Assembly: GCA_025059415.1 (NCBI GenBank)
Contig: JANXDQ010000010.1
Coordinates: forward strand, 1 to 25,321
Source: Aigarchaeota archaeon
Lineage (GTDB): Archaea > Thermoproteota > Nitrososphaeria_A > Caldarchaeales > Wolframiiraptoraceae
DNA: 25,321 nucleotides
Direction: 5' to 3'
Made by a program: the position numbers and the translations under genes. The stretch's first letter is position 1, and every line of letters begins with the position of its first letter. This document shows positions 14,168-22,237 of the stretch, one piece after another. Below the pieces are notes generated by a model. The model worked only from the letters and a program-made list of their open reading frames with translations. It had not been told where the DNA came from and made no database searches.

Positions 14168-15340
14168 TCACTCCAGTATCTCCGCTATTTTACCGATTAA
14201 GAATAGGGAGATCGCCGCGAAGATCGAGGTTGCTGCGAGCGCCATCGAGAGTGGGGCGAAGTATAGGAGTGAGGCGACCATGATCGGTCCCAAGAGGCCC
14301 CCGAGGTCCCAAGAGGTGAGGTATATGGCGTTACCGATGATCCTGAGGTTTGGCGGCGCCACGTGGGCCATCATGATGGCGGTTATAGGGAAGGCCAAGC
14401 CCTGCGCCACCGCGACGAGGAAAATTCCGAGGACGAATAGCCAGACATCTTGGGCGATTCCGGCGATGAAGATGCCGAGCGCGCAGGAGGCCATGGCGAT
14501 TCGGAGTAACGTTACGTCTCCAAGCCACGGAATCGGCCTCGACAAAATGATCCTAAGGACAAATGCTATGAAATAATATCCCGTGAAGATGAAGATTACT
14601 AGTTGATCTGGGATCCCGAAGATGTTACTGGCCTTCAGCGGCGCGTATGCGAAGAGGGCTCCAATGACCGTCGAGTAGAGGAAGTGAAGAGCCGTCGGGA
14701 GGATCAGCGGCCCCTTCAAGAGGACCTTGAAGACATCGGCCCCCGCCTTCGAGTAGTATATGTCACCCCAGAACTTCGGCCGCTTTTTCGTGAAGGCTAT
14801 TGCGAGGGAAATGGGGGCCAGGCTTATCAGGGCCGCCGAGAGAATTAGCATCCTGAGGTCTAGGAAGGAGCTGAGGAGGACGCCTGTTGCAGGGCCGATC
14901 CAGAGACCTAGGGCCAGCGAAGCCGTATAGTTCATTATCGATTTACTCACGCCATCAGGCCGAACTATCAAACTCGCGAATGATAACATCAACGTGTAGC
15001 TCAACGCGAAAGATATGCCGTGGAGTATCCTGAAGAAGGCGAGCGTCCACGGATCCGCGCTCAGGGTGTAGCCTATGAGAGAGATGGTATTCAGTCCCAC
15101 GCTCAAGATGAAGATCCTGAGGGCGTTCTCCCTCATCACGAGGATCGATGAGGGTATCCTGGTGACCGCGGAGGATATCGAGGCCAAGGCGATTATCACG
15201 CCGACCTCCTGCTCTGAAGCCCCCAGGATCGCGTAAAGGTATATGGGTAAAATGGGTAAGGTGAGCTGAAATGATACCGTTAACAGGAAAGTCGTGTAGT
15301 CGAGTATCCTCTCATGGGAACCCGTGAAAATATTCTTCAA
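14168..15340 (-). CDS. Major facilitator superfamily transporter
   Basis: 390 residues from TTG 15340, with about 12 predicted membrane helices in two halves. Typical MFS features are the LGASEQEVGVIIALASISSAVTRIPSS region (helix 2 and the following loop), FFRILHGISFALSYTLM (helices 4-5) and a central loop KKRPKFWGDIYYSKAG. The substrate is unknown; many such single-gene exporters handle drugs or small metabolites. It sits between L2 and S19 on the same strand, an unusual place. A weak TATA-like CATAATATC (15361-15369) about 26 nt upstream suggests its own promoter and a leaderless TTG start. It may have been inserted into the ribosomal cluster. Confidence 0.88.
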   Translation of the reverse strand: MKNIFTGSHERILDYTTFLLTVSFQLTLPILPIYLYAILGASEQEVGVIIALASISSAVTRIPSSILVMRENALRIFILSVGLNTISLIGYTLSADPWTLAFFRILHGISFALSYTLMLSFASLIVRPDGVSKSIMNYTASLALGLWIGPATGVLLSSFLDLRMLILSAALISLAPISLAIAFTKKRPKFWGDIYYSKAGADVFKVLLKGPLILPTALHFLYSTVIGALFAYAPLKASNIFGIPDQLVIFIFTGYYFIAFVLRIILSRPIPWLGDVTLLRIAMASCALGIFIAGIAQDVWLFVLGIFLVAVAQGLAFPITAIMMAHVAPPNLRIIGNAIYLTSWDLGGLLGPIMVASLLYFAPLSMALAATSIFAAISLFLIGKIAEILE

Positions 15341-15390
15341 GCTAATCAGTCCTCATCCGGGATATTATGATCAAAGAAGTAATTTGGTGG

Positions 15391-16110
15391 CTACTTTTTC
15401 TTTCTACCGGTCCTCTTGGCCGCTATATATCCGACCTTTCTCCCGGGCGGGGTGTTCCTCGAGACGGTCTCGGGTCTACCGAGCTTCTTCCTAGTTCCAC
15501 CAAATGGGTGGGCGACCGCGGCCATGGCGACTCCGCGGACTCTTGGATACGGCCTATGTTTAGCGGCCATCCAATGATGCTTCTTCCCAGCCTTTAGGAA
15601 CGGCTTATCCCTCATCCCTCCGCCGGCCACGACTCCGATCATCGCGAAGCATTTCGAGCTGAGTTCCACGACCTTCTTCGATGGGAGAGAGATTATCGTC
15701 CTATCGCCCAGTTGGGATGTTATGGTCGCATATGTTCCGGGGGCCCTGACGAGTTTCCCCCCATCCCCGGGCTTGTGCTCGATCATCGAGATGGAGGTCC
15801 CCTCAGGGATCCTGGCGAGCGGGAGTATGTTTCCCGGCTTGATGGACGCATTTTCGCCCATCTCGATCAACTGGCCTACGTGCATCCCCTCAACCGCGAC
15901 TACTGGGAAGGTCGTCCCATCCTCCAACGCTATCTCCGCCACAGGGGCGCCGCGTCCCGGATCGTGATCAAGTTCCTTGACGAGGCCGATGAGCAATTGT
16001 TTGCCCATGAAGAGATGGGATGGATAGCCCACCTCATACTTCCTCTTCAGCGATGCCCTGAATGTGGGCGAGCCCCTGCCAATCCTCTGAGCCCTAATCC
16101 GCTTACCCAA
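15391..16110 (-). CDS. rpl2: Large ribosomal subunit protein uL2
   Basis: 239 residues from TTG 16110. It shows archaeal uL2 signatures: GKRIRAQRIGRGSPTFRA at the start, LKRKYEVGYPSH, GMHVGQLIEMG, PEGTSISMIEHKPGDGGKLVRAPGTY, and the peptidyl-transferase-proximal loop MAAKHRPYPRVRGVAMAAVAHPFGG with the conserved His. It ends in a basic KRTGRKKK tail. A GGTGGGGGGAT sequence just before the TTG serves as the ribosome-binding site. An AT-rich ACTAATATT patch about 16147-16155 could be a promoter of its own. The full length is normal for the family. Confidence 0.97.
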   Translation of the reverse strand: MGKRIRAQRIGRGSPTFRASLKRKYEVGYPSHLFMGKQLLIGLVKELDHDPGRGAPVAEIALEDGTTFPVVAVEGMHVGQLIEMGENASIKPGNILPLARIPEGTSISMIEHKPGDGGKLVRAPGTYATITSQLGDRTIISLPSKKVVELSSKCFAMIGVVAGGGMRDKPFLKAGKKHHWMAAKHRPYPRVRGVAMAAVAHPFGGTRKKLGRPETVSRNTPPGRKVGYIAAKRTGRKKK

Positions 16111-16191
16111 ATCCCCCCACCGGCCACCGACCTAACAACGGACCACAATATTAGTATCTTCCCCCAATTCTCCGAGCGGGAATAGTTTACG

Positions 16192-16452
16192 CTACAGTAT
16201 TCCGAGTTCGACGGCTAGGTCGGCTGCCTTGTAGTCGGGCGCGAGCTTGACGTATGCCTTCTTCTCCCCCCTCGGCGTGGTTAAAGTGTTGACCTCCTGG
16301 ACCTTGACGCCGTAAAGCTCCTCGACGGCGCGCTTGATGTCCCCCTTCGTCGCCCGGGCATCCACTATGAAAGTCAGCTTGTTCTCCTTCTCGATGAGGG
16401 AGACGGCGTCCTGCGTTATCACGATCTTCTTTATGACCTCTGAGGGCCTCAT
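16192..16452 (-). CDS. rpl23: Large ribosomal subunit protein uL23
   Basis: 86 residues from ATG 16452 (88 from TTG 16458). It shows archaeal uL23 features: MRPSEVIKKIVITQDAVSLIEKENKLTFIV, ATKGDIKRAVEELYGVKVQEVNTL, then TPRGEKKAYVKL and a C-terminal YKAADLAVELGI. ATG 16452 overlaps the L4 stop as ATGA and has GGTGGTTGG about 8 nt upstream, so it is preferred over the TTG. It lies in the L3-L4-L23-L2 order typical of archaea. Confidence 0.95.
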   Translation of the reverse strand: MRPSEVIKKIVITQDAVSLIEKENKLTFIVDARATKGDIKRAVEELYGVKVQEVNTLTTPRGEKKAYVKLAPDYKAADLAVELGIL

Positions 16453-17285
16453 GTCCAACCACCTAGCAGCCTCTCGTCGAGTTTCTCGAAAGCTGATCTG
16501 GACCAGATCGTCAACCTCCCGGGCTTGGCGCCGGGGGCGAGTTGGAGAACGCTCAGATCCCTCAGCTCCACGACGTCGACTCCGGGCAGGTTCCCGGCCG
16601 CCTCCTCTATCCCGCGGTCCTCCGAGATCACTATCAAGGGCCCAACCCTCCGCTTATACCTCCTACCCCTCCGCTTGCCCTTGCCAGCCCTGATTTTCCT
16701 CTCACCGCACCGCTTCAGCTCCCCGCCGAGCCCCAGCCTCTCCAAGAGCTCCCTGAGCTCCCTCGTCTTCGCGATCGACTCAATCGCGTCATCAACAACT
16801 ATTGGCAGGCGTAATTCATCCGGGATTCTGTGGCCCCTCGCCCTCACGGCTTCCCCGTCTCCGGTGAAGGCGACGGCGACTAGGAGGGCGGCACGCTTCT
16901 CTTTCTCATTGATGTCCTTGTGGATCTTCTTCTCCGGAGCCGGCGGGTGACCCGGCCTCCCACCGACCGCGGAGTTCACTACGCCGCCGGCGAGGCTCTT
17001 ACCAGTCCCCGAAGCCCTTATTCTGGAGATCCTGGCCATCCCGTAGCCGGCTCCAAGCGACTCGACGGAATATTTGTGGCCCGATCCCTTGAAGGCGCCT
17101 TTGGGTTGAAGGGCGTGGGTCTGGATGTGGATGAAGGCCCTCCGAACTAGGTCCCCCCTGAGCGGCGCGAGAAAGGACTTCGGAAGAGTCACCTCGCCCA
17201 CGACATTCGCGTCTAGCCCCAGGACCGGGACCTTTCTTTCCTCCGCCTTTGAAGCGTTCATCAACAAATCGACTATGATGCTCAT
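16449..17285 (-). CDS. rpl4: Large ribosomal subunit protein uL4
   Basis: 278 residues, an archaeal/eukaryotic L4. After an N-terminal VPVLGLDANVVGEVTLPKSF comes RRAFIHIQTHALQPKGAF, the long Gly/Arg loop that reaches the exit tunnel (GYGMARISRIRASGTGKSLAGGVVN, GGRPGHPPAPEKKIHKDIN), RALLVAVAFTG, and a C-terminal half with KRRGRRYKRRVGPLIVIS. It is 73 nt downstream of L3. A TATA-like GGTTAAATAATGG at about 17320-17330 may give an extra promoter. Its stop overlaps the L23 start as ATGA. Confidence 0.97.
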   Translation of the reverse strand: MSIIVDLLMNASKAEERKVPVLGLDANVVGEVTLPKSFLAPLRGDLVRRAFIHIQTHALQPKGAFKGSGHKYSVESLGAGYGMARISRIRASGTGKSLAGGVVNSAVGGRPGHPPAPEKKIHKDINEKEKRAALLVAVAFTGDGEAVRARGHRIPDELRLPIVVDDAIESIAKTRELRELLERLGLGGELKRCGERKIRAGKGKRRGRRYKRRVGPLIVISEDRGIEEAAGNLPGVDVVELRDLSVLQLAPGAKPGRLTIWSRSAFEKLDERLLGGWT

Positions 17286-17358
17286 TTCCCCGGACTTCTC
17301 CGGAAAAGAGCTACAAAACCATTATTTAACCCGATAGTGCTCCGTGGGGACGCGATCT

Positions 17359-18339
17359 CTAGGCCAAGATGCCCGTGAATGTGACTTCGGGGACTTTAAC
17401 GGCCGGAGGCGGCCTGGCCGGGATCCTCATGACGATCGGGCGCTTGGGCGTCCCCGGGATCGTGCCCTCCACCAAGACGCATTTCGCCCTGATCACCCCG
17501 AAGTGCGGGAGCCCGCCCTTGGGCGTGAGCTTCCCGCCATCCCCCTCGATTAGTAATATCCTCTTGTTGAACTCTGTCCTCCTGTGGTAGCCGAGTTGGC
17601 CGGGCCTCGGGACGGTGTATGGGACGTATTTGGGCGACCTGCCGCCTATCGCGCCGACGACCCTCCTGCCCTTCCTCTTCTTCCTCGGGAGGATCGTGAC
17701 GCCCCAGCGCTTAACGACTCCCTGGAATCCCTTGCCCCTGGTCACGGCGATGACGTCCACGAAGTCGCCGGGCTTGAACACCTCATCGACCTCGATCTGT
17801 TTACCGAGCTTCGAGACCGCGTATTCGAGGGCCTTCTCGACCTCGCCGCCCACTTTTACCTCCAATAAGTCCGGCTTCTTCTTCGAGAGCGCCGCTAGCT
17901 TGGGCAAGGCCACCCCCAAGATCCTCACTTCGACTATCTGATCCTTGAGCGATTCGAGCTTCTTCAGGCCCTCCTCCTCATTCGGCCTCCAATTAGGGAT
18001 CTTTCTCACAATCACGTCGGGGACATCCCGGCTCCAGACGCGCATCAACTCCTTCAAGGCGCCATCATCTTCCCCGTAGACTACTATCCCGGCGGCGGTC
18101 ATCGGCGGCGTTACCACGATCGTGGAAGCCTTCGCCACCTCCTGCCCCTGCGTCGGCGAATTTGGAGTAGTATCGATGTAGAATGTCGTTAGGTGGCCGG
18201 CCTTGTAGCCTAGGAAGGCCAGGGGCTTCGGGTCGCCCTCATAGGGTGGCCAATACTTCACCCTGGGGACGAGCCTGCTAGCCCTACATCCGGGCAGGTA
18301 GGCGAGTGAGCCGGCCCTCGGCTTCGAGTCCTTAACCAT
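17359..18339 (-). CDS. rpl3: Large ribosomal subunit protein uL3
   Basis: 326 residues, an archaeal uL3. Conserved parts are SLAYLPGCRASRLVPRVKYWP, FLGYKAGHLTTFYIDTTPNSP, the core FVDVIAVTRGKGFQGVVKRWGV, the RPGQLGYHRRTEFNKRILLI region near the peptidyl transferase centre, PKGGLPHFGVIRAKCVLVEG and the end RPPPAVKVPEVTFTGI. The start ATG has AAGGAG immediately upstream and a TATA box at 18372-18380. It heads the L3-L4-L23-L2 run and is divergent from the unknown gene at 18429. Confidence 0.97.
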   Translation of the reverse strand: MVKDSKPRAGSLAYLPGCRASRLVPRVKYWPPYEGDPKPLAFLGYKAGHLTTFYIDTTPNSPTQGQEVAKASTIVVTPPMTAAGIVVYGEDDGALKELMRVWSRDVPDVIVRKIPNWRPNEEEGLKKLESLKDQIVEVRILGVALPKLAALSKKKPDLLEVKVGGEVEKALEYAVSKLGKQIEVDEVFKPGDFVDVIAVTRGKGFQGVVKRWGVTILPRKKRKGRRVVGAIGGRSPKYVPYTVPRPGQLGYHRRTEFNKRILLIEGDGGKLTPKGGLPHFGVIRAKCVLVEGTIPGTPKRPIVMRIPARPPPAVKVPEVTFTGILA

Positions 18340-18371
18340 CTCCTTATCCCCTGCTAAGCCCCGAAAGCGAA

Positions 18372-18380
18372 GATAAATAG
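18372..18380 (-). promoter_or_regulatory. TATA box of the L3 ribosomal operon
   Basis: On the minus strand CTATTTATC lies about 38 nt before ATG 18339. The predicted start near 18354 gives a leader of about 15 nt containing the AAGGAG ribosome-binding site. Confidence 0.5.
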
Positions 18381-18397
18381 CTTCCCGGGGTCAACTG

Positions 18398-18405
18398 CTT
18401 AAATA
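18398..18405 (+). promoter_or_regulatory. TATA box of the 18429 operon
   Basis: CTTAAATA is centred about 27 nt before ATG 18429, predicting a leaderless mRNA. It lies back to back with the L3 TATA box. Confidence 0.5.
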
Positions 18406-18428
18406 GAGAACTTGTGTAGATTAACTGT

Positions 18429-18914
18429 ATGAGCAGGGAGAGGATTTTGCCCATAACAAGGGAGATCGTGGAGATGATATCGAAGCCCAACGTCGTCGGC
18501 CTCGCGACGCATCGACACCTACAACATGAACGCGCAATATACCTCAAGCACGGGAAATGCGGCTTCGCGGTGGACGTGGTCCTCCAAGATGGAGGGGGGA
18601 AGAAACTTTACTCGATCCTGGTCGAGGCCGAGGTCAAGCGGACGAAGAGGAAGTTCAAGTCCTTCATGGAGCTCGGTGGAACAATAATCTACCAGTTATC
18701 CGAGAAAGTCGGCGACACATTCAAGGTCAAGGGGAGGAGGCTCGCGTATCGGAGTGGCGAAGAGCTCTTCCACCAGGTCGACTTGGTCAGGTCCGCCTTC
18801 TACGACAAGTACAGGCAATTGAAGGCCGCTGAGGGAATCGAGCCCCAGAGGATCGAGGAAGAGATCTTCCACGCCGTTGGGATAAGCCAGGACGAGATGC
18901 TGCTGGGCGTCTAA
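18429..18914 (+). CDS. Conserved-looking protein of unknown function, possible nuclease-like fold
   Basis: 161 residues; I do not recognise the family. The N-terminal helix (ITREIVEMISKPNVVGLATHRHLQHE) is followed by CGFAVDVVLQDGGGKKLYSI and LVEAEVKRTKRKFKSF. A strand with an Asp, then a strand with E-V-K, is the arrangement of PD-(D/E)XK nucleases, but two motifs are too little to claim this. The second half is helical (ELFHQVDLVRSAFYDKYRQLKAA, QRIEEEIFHAVGIS). It is cytoplasmic, with no membrane segments. It is divergent from L3 and first in a same-strand run through the AsnB-like, HD, PriL and zinc-finger genes. The gap to the next gene is 5 nt. The start is supported by a TATA box about 26 nt upstream. 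Confidence 0.75.
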   Translation: MSRERILPITREIVEMISKPNVVGLATHRHLQHERAIYLKHGKCGFAVDVVLQDGGGKKLYSILVEAEVKRTKRKFKSFMELGGTIIYQLSEKVGDTFKVKGRRLAYRSGEELFHQVDLVRSAFYDKYRQLKAAEGIEPQRIEEEIFHAVGISQDEMLLGV

Positions 18915-18919
18915 GAAAC

Positions 18920-20206
18920 TTGATAGCGCTCGTCATATCGGGGGACCGAGGAGAAGCCGAGGCGCTCGCAACAGAGATCGCGGAAAAGCAGAAGCACAGG
19001 ATACGCGGCGAGATCACCAAGGTGGAGATCGAGGCCGGATACGGATCCGCGTGCATAATCGCCGAGGAGGATGATGTGATAATCGGTGATAAGGCAATTG
19101 TCAGCTGCCGCCACATAACTCCCGAGGATCCGGGTTTTCCCGAGAACCTGGGCGAGATTGAAGGCTATGACTCGGTTATCCGCATCCTGAGGGGACAGCG
19201 GGGATTCTTCTCGGGCATCTGGGCCTCCGAGAGCAAACTCATCCTCTTCAGAGATCACGTGGGCCACATGCCCCTCGCCTACAGGTGGCTCCGCCCGGAA
19301 GCATTCACGGCGGCTTTGGAGAGGTGGGCCCTGGGCGGGGGCGCAGAACAACTCGAGCCAGGCCACATGCTGCTCTTCGATGGGAGGAGGAGTGAAGTCG
19401 TTAGGTGGTATGAACCGGGGATAGGGCAGGTCAATGACCCGGTTGGCCTGCTTGCTAATTCACTAATTGAGGTGATGGACATCTATATTCCTAAGAGATG
19501 CTCCCTCGCATTCTCCGGCGGATTGGATAGCTCGATAATAGCTCATCTCGCATCGAGATCCGGGAAAGACGTGGATGCCCTGGTCATAGGATACGGGGAT
19601 TGCCTGGACCGCGTCTGGGCACGTGAGGCGGCTGAGCTCCTCGGGATCGAGGTCAGGGAGATAATCGTCGACGATGAACTGCTCCGGGAAGCCATTTCGA
19701 TGCTCAAGGGATATCTCTTCAAGAAATCGCCCATGGACCTCGCGATCGCCTCAATATTCTACATCGCCTCAAAAAACTCGCTAGGAGATTTCCTGATAGC
19801 GGGCCAGGGACCTGACGAGCTCTTCGGGGGCTATCGAAAATACCTCACCGCCCTTGAGAGATTTGGGATCGGGCATGCGGCGGAGCTAATGAGGAGGGAT
19901 GTTGAGCAGTTACACGTCACGAACTTGGAGCGAGACGAACTCGCGTCGGCCCTCGCCGGCTCAACCCTGATTGCACCATACCTCGCCAAACCCATCTACG
20001 AGCTCGCTCTCTCCATCAACCCATCCATGAAGTTACGGAAAAACGGCGGTGAGATTATTAGGAAGTGGGTTTTGAGGAGGGCGGCCGAGAAGCTCGGGTT
20101 GCCGGGGAAGATCGTTGAGAGGCCGAAGAAGGCGGCGCAATACAGTTCGGGGATCATGAAGAGGATCAAATTTATCCTGAGCTCCTCCGGTGTTTCGGGG
20201 AGATGA
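18920..20206 (+). CDS. Asparagine synthetase B-like protein lacking the glutaminase cysteine
   Basis: 428 residues from TTG 18920. The C-terminal synthetase domain has the PP-loop SLAFSGGLDSS (195-205), then GQGPDELFGGYRKY and RPKKAAQYSSGI, all typical of AsnB-type amidotransferases. The N-terminal part (1-165) resembles a shortened class II glutamine amidotransferase domain (RGFFSGIWAS, LFRDHVGHMPLAYR), but it starts MIALVISG instead of MCGI. The catalytic Cys is therefore missing and no glutaminase is expected. It may use free ammonia, or modify another carboxylate. Real AsnB is 480-600 aa, so this is short. It lies in a tight cluster (5 nt after the previous gene; the HD gene overlaps its stop). 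Confidence 0.87.
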   Translation: MIALVISGDRGEAEALATEIAEKQKHRIRGEITKVEIEAGYGSACIIAEEDDVIIGDKAIVSCRHITPEDPGFPENLGEIEGYDSVIRILRGQRGFFSGIWASESKLILFRDHVGHMPLAYRWLRPEAFTAALERWALGGGAEQLEPGHMLLFDGRRSEVVRWYEPGIGQVNDPVGLLANSLIEVMDIYIPKRCSLAFSGGLDSSIIAHLASRSGKDVDALVIGYGDCLDRVWAREAAELLGIEVREIIVDDELLREAISMLKGYLFKKSPMDLAIASIFYIASKNSLGDFLIAGQGPDELFGGYRKYLTALERFGIGHAAELMRRDVEQLHVTNLERDELASALAGSTLIAPYLAKPIYELALSINPSMKLRKNGGEIIRKWVLRRAAEKLGLPGKIVERPKKAAQYSSGIMKRIKFILSSSGVSGR

Positions 20207-20748
20207 GCCTCGTAGAGGCCATGGTAAAACTTCACAGGAGCATCGTCAAACTCAAGGAGATGGGGAGGTCGGGGTGGGCCGAACGCGGCATACGGGACCC
20301 GGAGTCGGTCGCCGCCCACAGCTTCTCCGTCGCCATACTCGCCTCCATCTTCGCAGAGCTGAGAGGATTAAACGTCCCCGAGGCCGTCATAATGGCCCTA
20401 ATCCACGACCTGCCGGAATCGGTTACGGGCGACCTGACCCCGGAGATGAAAGCCGGATTCAGCATGCTGGAGGAGGTGGAGCTGGAGGCCGTCCGAGAAC
20501 TGGCAGAGAAGCTCCCAGAACCCGCCGCGTCACAGCTCCTAGAAGCTTGGAAAAAATATCGAAGATGCTCAGACCCCGTTTCAAGGCTTGTGAGGAACTT
20601 GGATAAGTTTGAGATGGGGCTCCAGGCGCTTGAATACATGCGGAGGGGCTTCGCCGGGGCATGGGAGATATACGAGTCGGCGCTGAGGGAGATCGACGAC
20701 GAGGAGATCCGCCGCCTACTGGAAGATGCCCGTAGGACCCTAACTTAA
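20203..20748 (+). CDS. HD-domain phosphohydrolase (YfbR/HDDC2-like)
   Basis: 181 residues. It shows the HD motif set: ESVAAHSFSVAILASIF (first His, H39), MALIHDLPESVTGDLTP (H68-D69 and following residues), and a later Asp in SRLVRNLDKFEMGLQA. This arrangement is that of the HDDC2/YfbR-type hydrolases, several of which are 5'-deoxynucleotidases that need a divalent metal. The substrate here is not known. The ATG overlaps the TGA of the AsnB-like gene (ATGA), so translation is coupled. A role in nucleotide pools next to a primase gene is possible but only inferred. Confidence 0.9.
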   Translation: MSLVEAMVKLHRSIVKLKEMGRSGWAERGIRDPESVAAHSFSVAILASIFAELRGLNVPEAVIMALIHDLPESVTGDLTPEMKAGFSMLEEVELEAVRELAEKLPEPAASQLLEAWKKYRRCSDPVSRLVRNLDKFEMGLQALEYMRRGFAGAWEIYESALREIDDEEIRRLLEDARRTLT

Positions 20749-20758
20749 TACATCGCGA

Positions 20759-21946
20759 ATGCGGAGTCTAGGTCGGATGGAGACCGCGCGGAAGCTGCCG
20801 ATACTGGCGAAATACCCCTTCCTCCCCGAGTCGAGGGAATACCTCGCCAAATACGGCTTAGCGATCGAGAGCTTCGAGGACCCAGCTTACTCGAGGATAA
20901 TTGAGCGGGCGAAGACCCGGATCTTAGACGCGGCGAACTACGGAGATAACGTCGGGCCGTGGAATGTGTCGGATGACGAGTTGGTGGAGCTCGCCTCGTT
21001 CCCACTCTCCGTCCTCATGTTGGCGTTGATCGGCGATAAGAGGCTTGCGAGGAGGTTCGCCCTGGCCGAGTCATCGCTGGCCGTCAAGTTCCTCGAGGAA
21101 GAAGATGAGGAAGTGGTCCTGAAGATAGCGCGCGAGATATTTGGGATGGACGTGAGGATCGAGAAGAAGATGATCGGCGGGATCGAATATGATTACTCGC
21201 TGGGGTTGAAGGACTACCTGAGGGGCGCCCTACTCTTCAACAAACCCGAGTGGAAGCTCGTGAACAGGATCGTTGAGCGTGGAAGGGTGCTCGTCACATC
21301 ACATGAATTAATCAGGTTGATGAAGGATAGGATAATGGATCACGTGCTTAATTTGGTGGATAGATCTTGGGGGAAGCCGGTCAAGCTACCGAGGCCATTG
21401 GAAGACGCGTTAGAGGAGATCCGAGGAAAGCTCCCAAGCGGCATGGTGGAATTCGAGGTCAGCTCGGAGCTCGGTGGACCTGAGACATGGCCGCCGTGCA
21501 TGAAGATTCTTCGTGAGAAGTTGCTGGCCGGCGAGAACCTCAGCCACTTCGCCAACTTCGCCCTCGCATCTTTCCTCATCAACATAGGCGTGAACCCGGA
21601 GGAGGTCCTCGGCCTTTATGCGAATAGGCCGGACTTCGACGCCCGGGTAGCGAGATACCAAGTGGAGCACATCGCTGGGCTTAAGGGGAGCAGGACGAAG
21701 TACACCACGCCCAACTGCGGCACGATGAGGACCAATGGGCTCTGCGTCAAGAACGGCGAGCTATGCGGCGGCGTCAAGAACCCATTAACATATTATAGGA
21801 GGGCCGTAAGGAGAAGGCTGAAACTTGATAAGGATAAGGCTGAGGTGGGAGGAGAACGCGGTGAAGCTGGCGGCGAGGCTATGCGAGGAGATGGCGGCGA
21901 GGGGGGCGATACCTATCCTGAAGGGGCCTCAAATAATAATAGATGA
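20759..21946 (+). CDS. priL: DNA primase large subunit PriL
   Basis: 395 residues from ATG 20759 (ATG 20777 is an alternative). It starts with ARKLPILAKYPFLPESREYL, typical of PriL. The C-terminal iron-sulfur domain has four cysteines, C247 (PPCMKIL), C320 (TPNCGTM), C329 (NGLCVKN) and C336 (ELCGGVKNPLTYY), the ligands of the [4Fe-4S] cluster. The HFANFALASFLINIG helix lies between the first and second. PriL partners the catalytic subunit in initiating primer synthesis. The last 40 residues are a Gly/Glu/Asp-rich tail (from about 356) that coincides with the start of the next gene in another frame. The tail is therefore probably a by-product of that overlap. It lies 10 nt after the HD gene. 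Confidence 0.95.
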   Translation: MRSLGRMETARKLPILAKYPFLPESREYLAKYGLAIESFEDPAYSRIIERAKTRILDAANYGDNVGPWNVSDDELVELASFPLSVLMLALIGDKRLARRFALAESSLAVKFLEEEDEEVVLKIAREIFGMDVRIEKKMIGGIEYDYSLGLKDYLRGALLFNKPEWKLVNRIVERGRVLVTSHELIRLMKDRIMDHVLNLVDRSWGKPVKLPRPLEDALEEIRGKLPSGMVEFEVSSELGGPETWPPCMKILREKLLAGENLSHFANFALASFLINIGVNPEEVLGLYANRPDFDARVARYQVEHIAGLKGSRTKYTTPNCGTMRTNGLCVKNGELCGGVKNPLTYYRRAVRRRLKLDKDKAEVGGERGEAGGEAMRGDGGEGGDTYPEGASNNNR

Positions 21947-22193
21947 TACATCTTCAAATCCGCCGATAACGATGGCCGAGATCACCTCGCTGGCCCTGAA
22001 ATTCCTCACCGAATCCGGGATAAAATTCGAGAAATACTCCGTGGCCGGGAAAGAGGTGGTGATCGAGGATGAGGAGCCGCGTCCCCGAGGGGAAAGCGGG
22101 CCGAGGATATTCATCTGCCCACACTGCGGCTTCACAACCATCTACGAGGAGGAATACTGGGTCCACCTAAAGGTCCATTATGTCGGGTTCTAG
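21825..22193 (+). CDS. Small C2H2 zinc-finger protein overlapping the priL end
   Basis: 122 residues from TTG 21825, or 110 from GTG 21861. The GTG has a strong GGTGGGAGGAG Shine-Dalgarno 6 nt upstream, while AAGGAG precedes the TTG, so the start is unresolved. Either start overlaps the priL 3' end (122 or 86 nt) in a +1 frame. The N-terminal part (VKLAARLCEEMAARGAIPIL) looks helical. The C-terminus is a classical zinc finger, CPHC plus HLKVH (C98, C101, H114, H118; spacing C-x2-C-x12-H-x3-H). I do not recognise a named family. Its coupling to priL suggests a role in replication or its regulation, but this is inference. Confidence 0.85.
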   Translation: MIRIRLRWEENAVKLAARLCEEMAARGAIPILKGPQIIIDDTSSNPPITMAEITSLALKFLTESGIKFEKYSVAGKEVVIEDEEPRPRGESGPRIFICPHCGFTTIYEEEYWVHLKVHYVGF

Positions 22194-22237
22194 GCAAAAT
22201 CGATCTCAACTTCCCTCAAAAACTTCTCTGAACTACA

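Noticed and set aside
16187..16462. Alternative frame of 91 codons over L23
   Set aside because: It is Gly/Arg-rich shadow sequence; the L23 frame is unmistakable.
17290..17303. Hairpin CCGGA-GAAG-TCCGG just before the L4 start, as an autoregulatory element
   Set aside because: The probable L4 promoter would start transcription near 17299, inside the stem, so the hairpin could form only in read-through RNA from L3. The stem is short.
21780..21946. Frameshift or assembly error at the end of priL
   Set aside because: Both frames have sensible signals: PriL has all four cysteines before the overlap, and the zinc-finger frame has its own Shine-Dalgarno. Overlap is the simpler reading, though raw reads should be checked.
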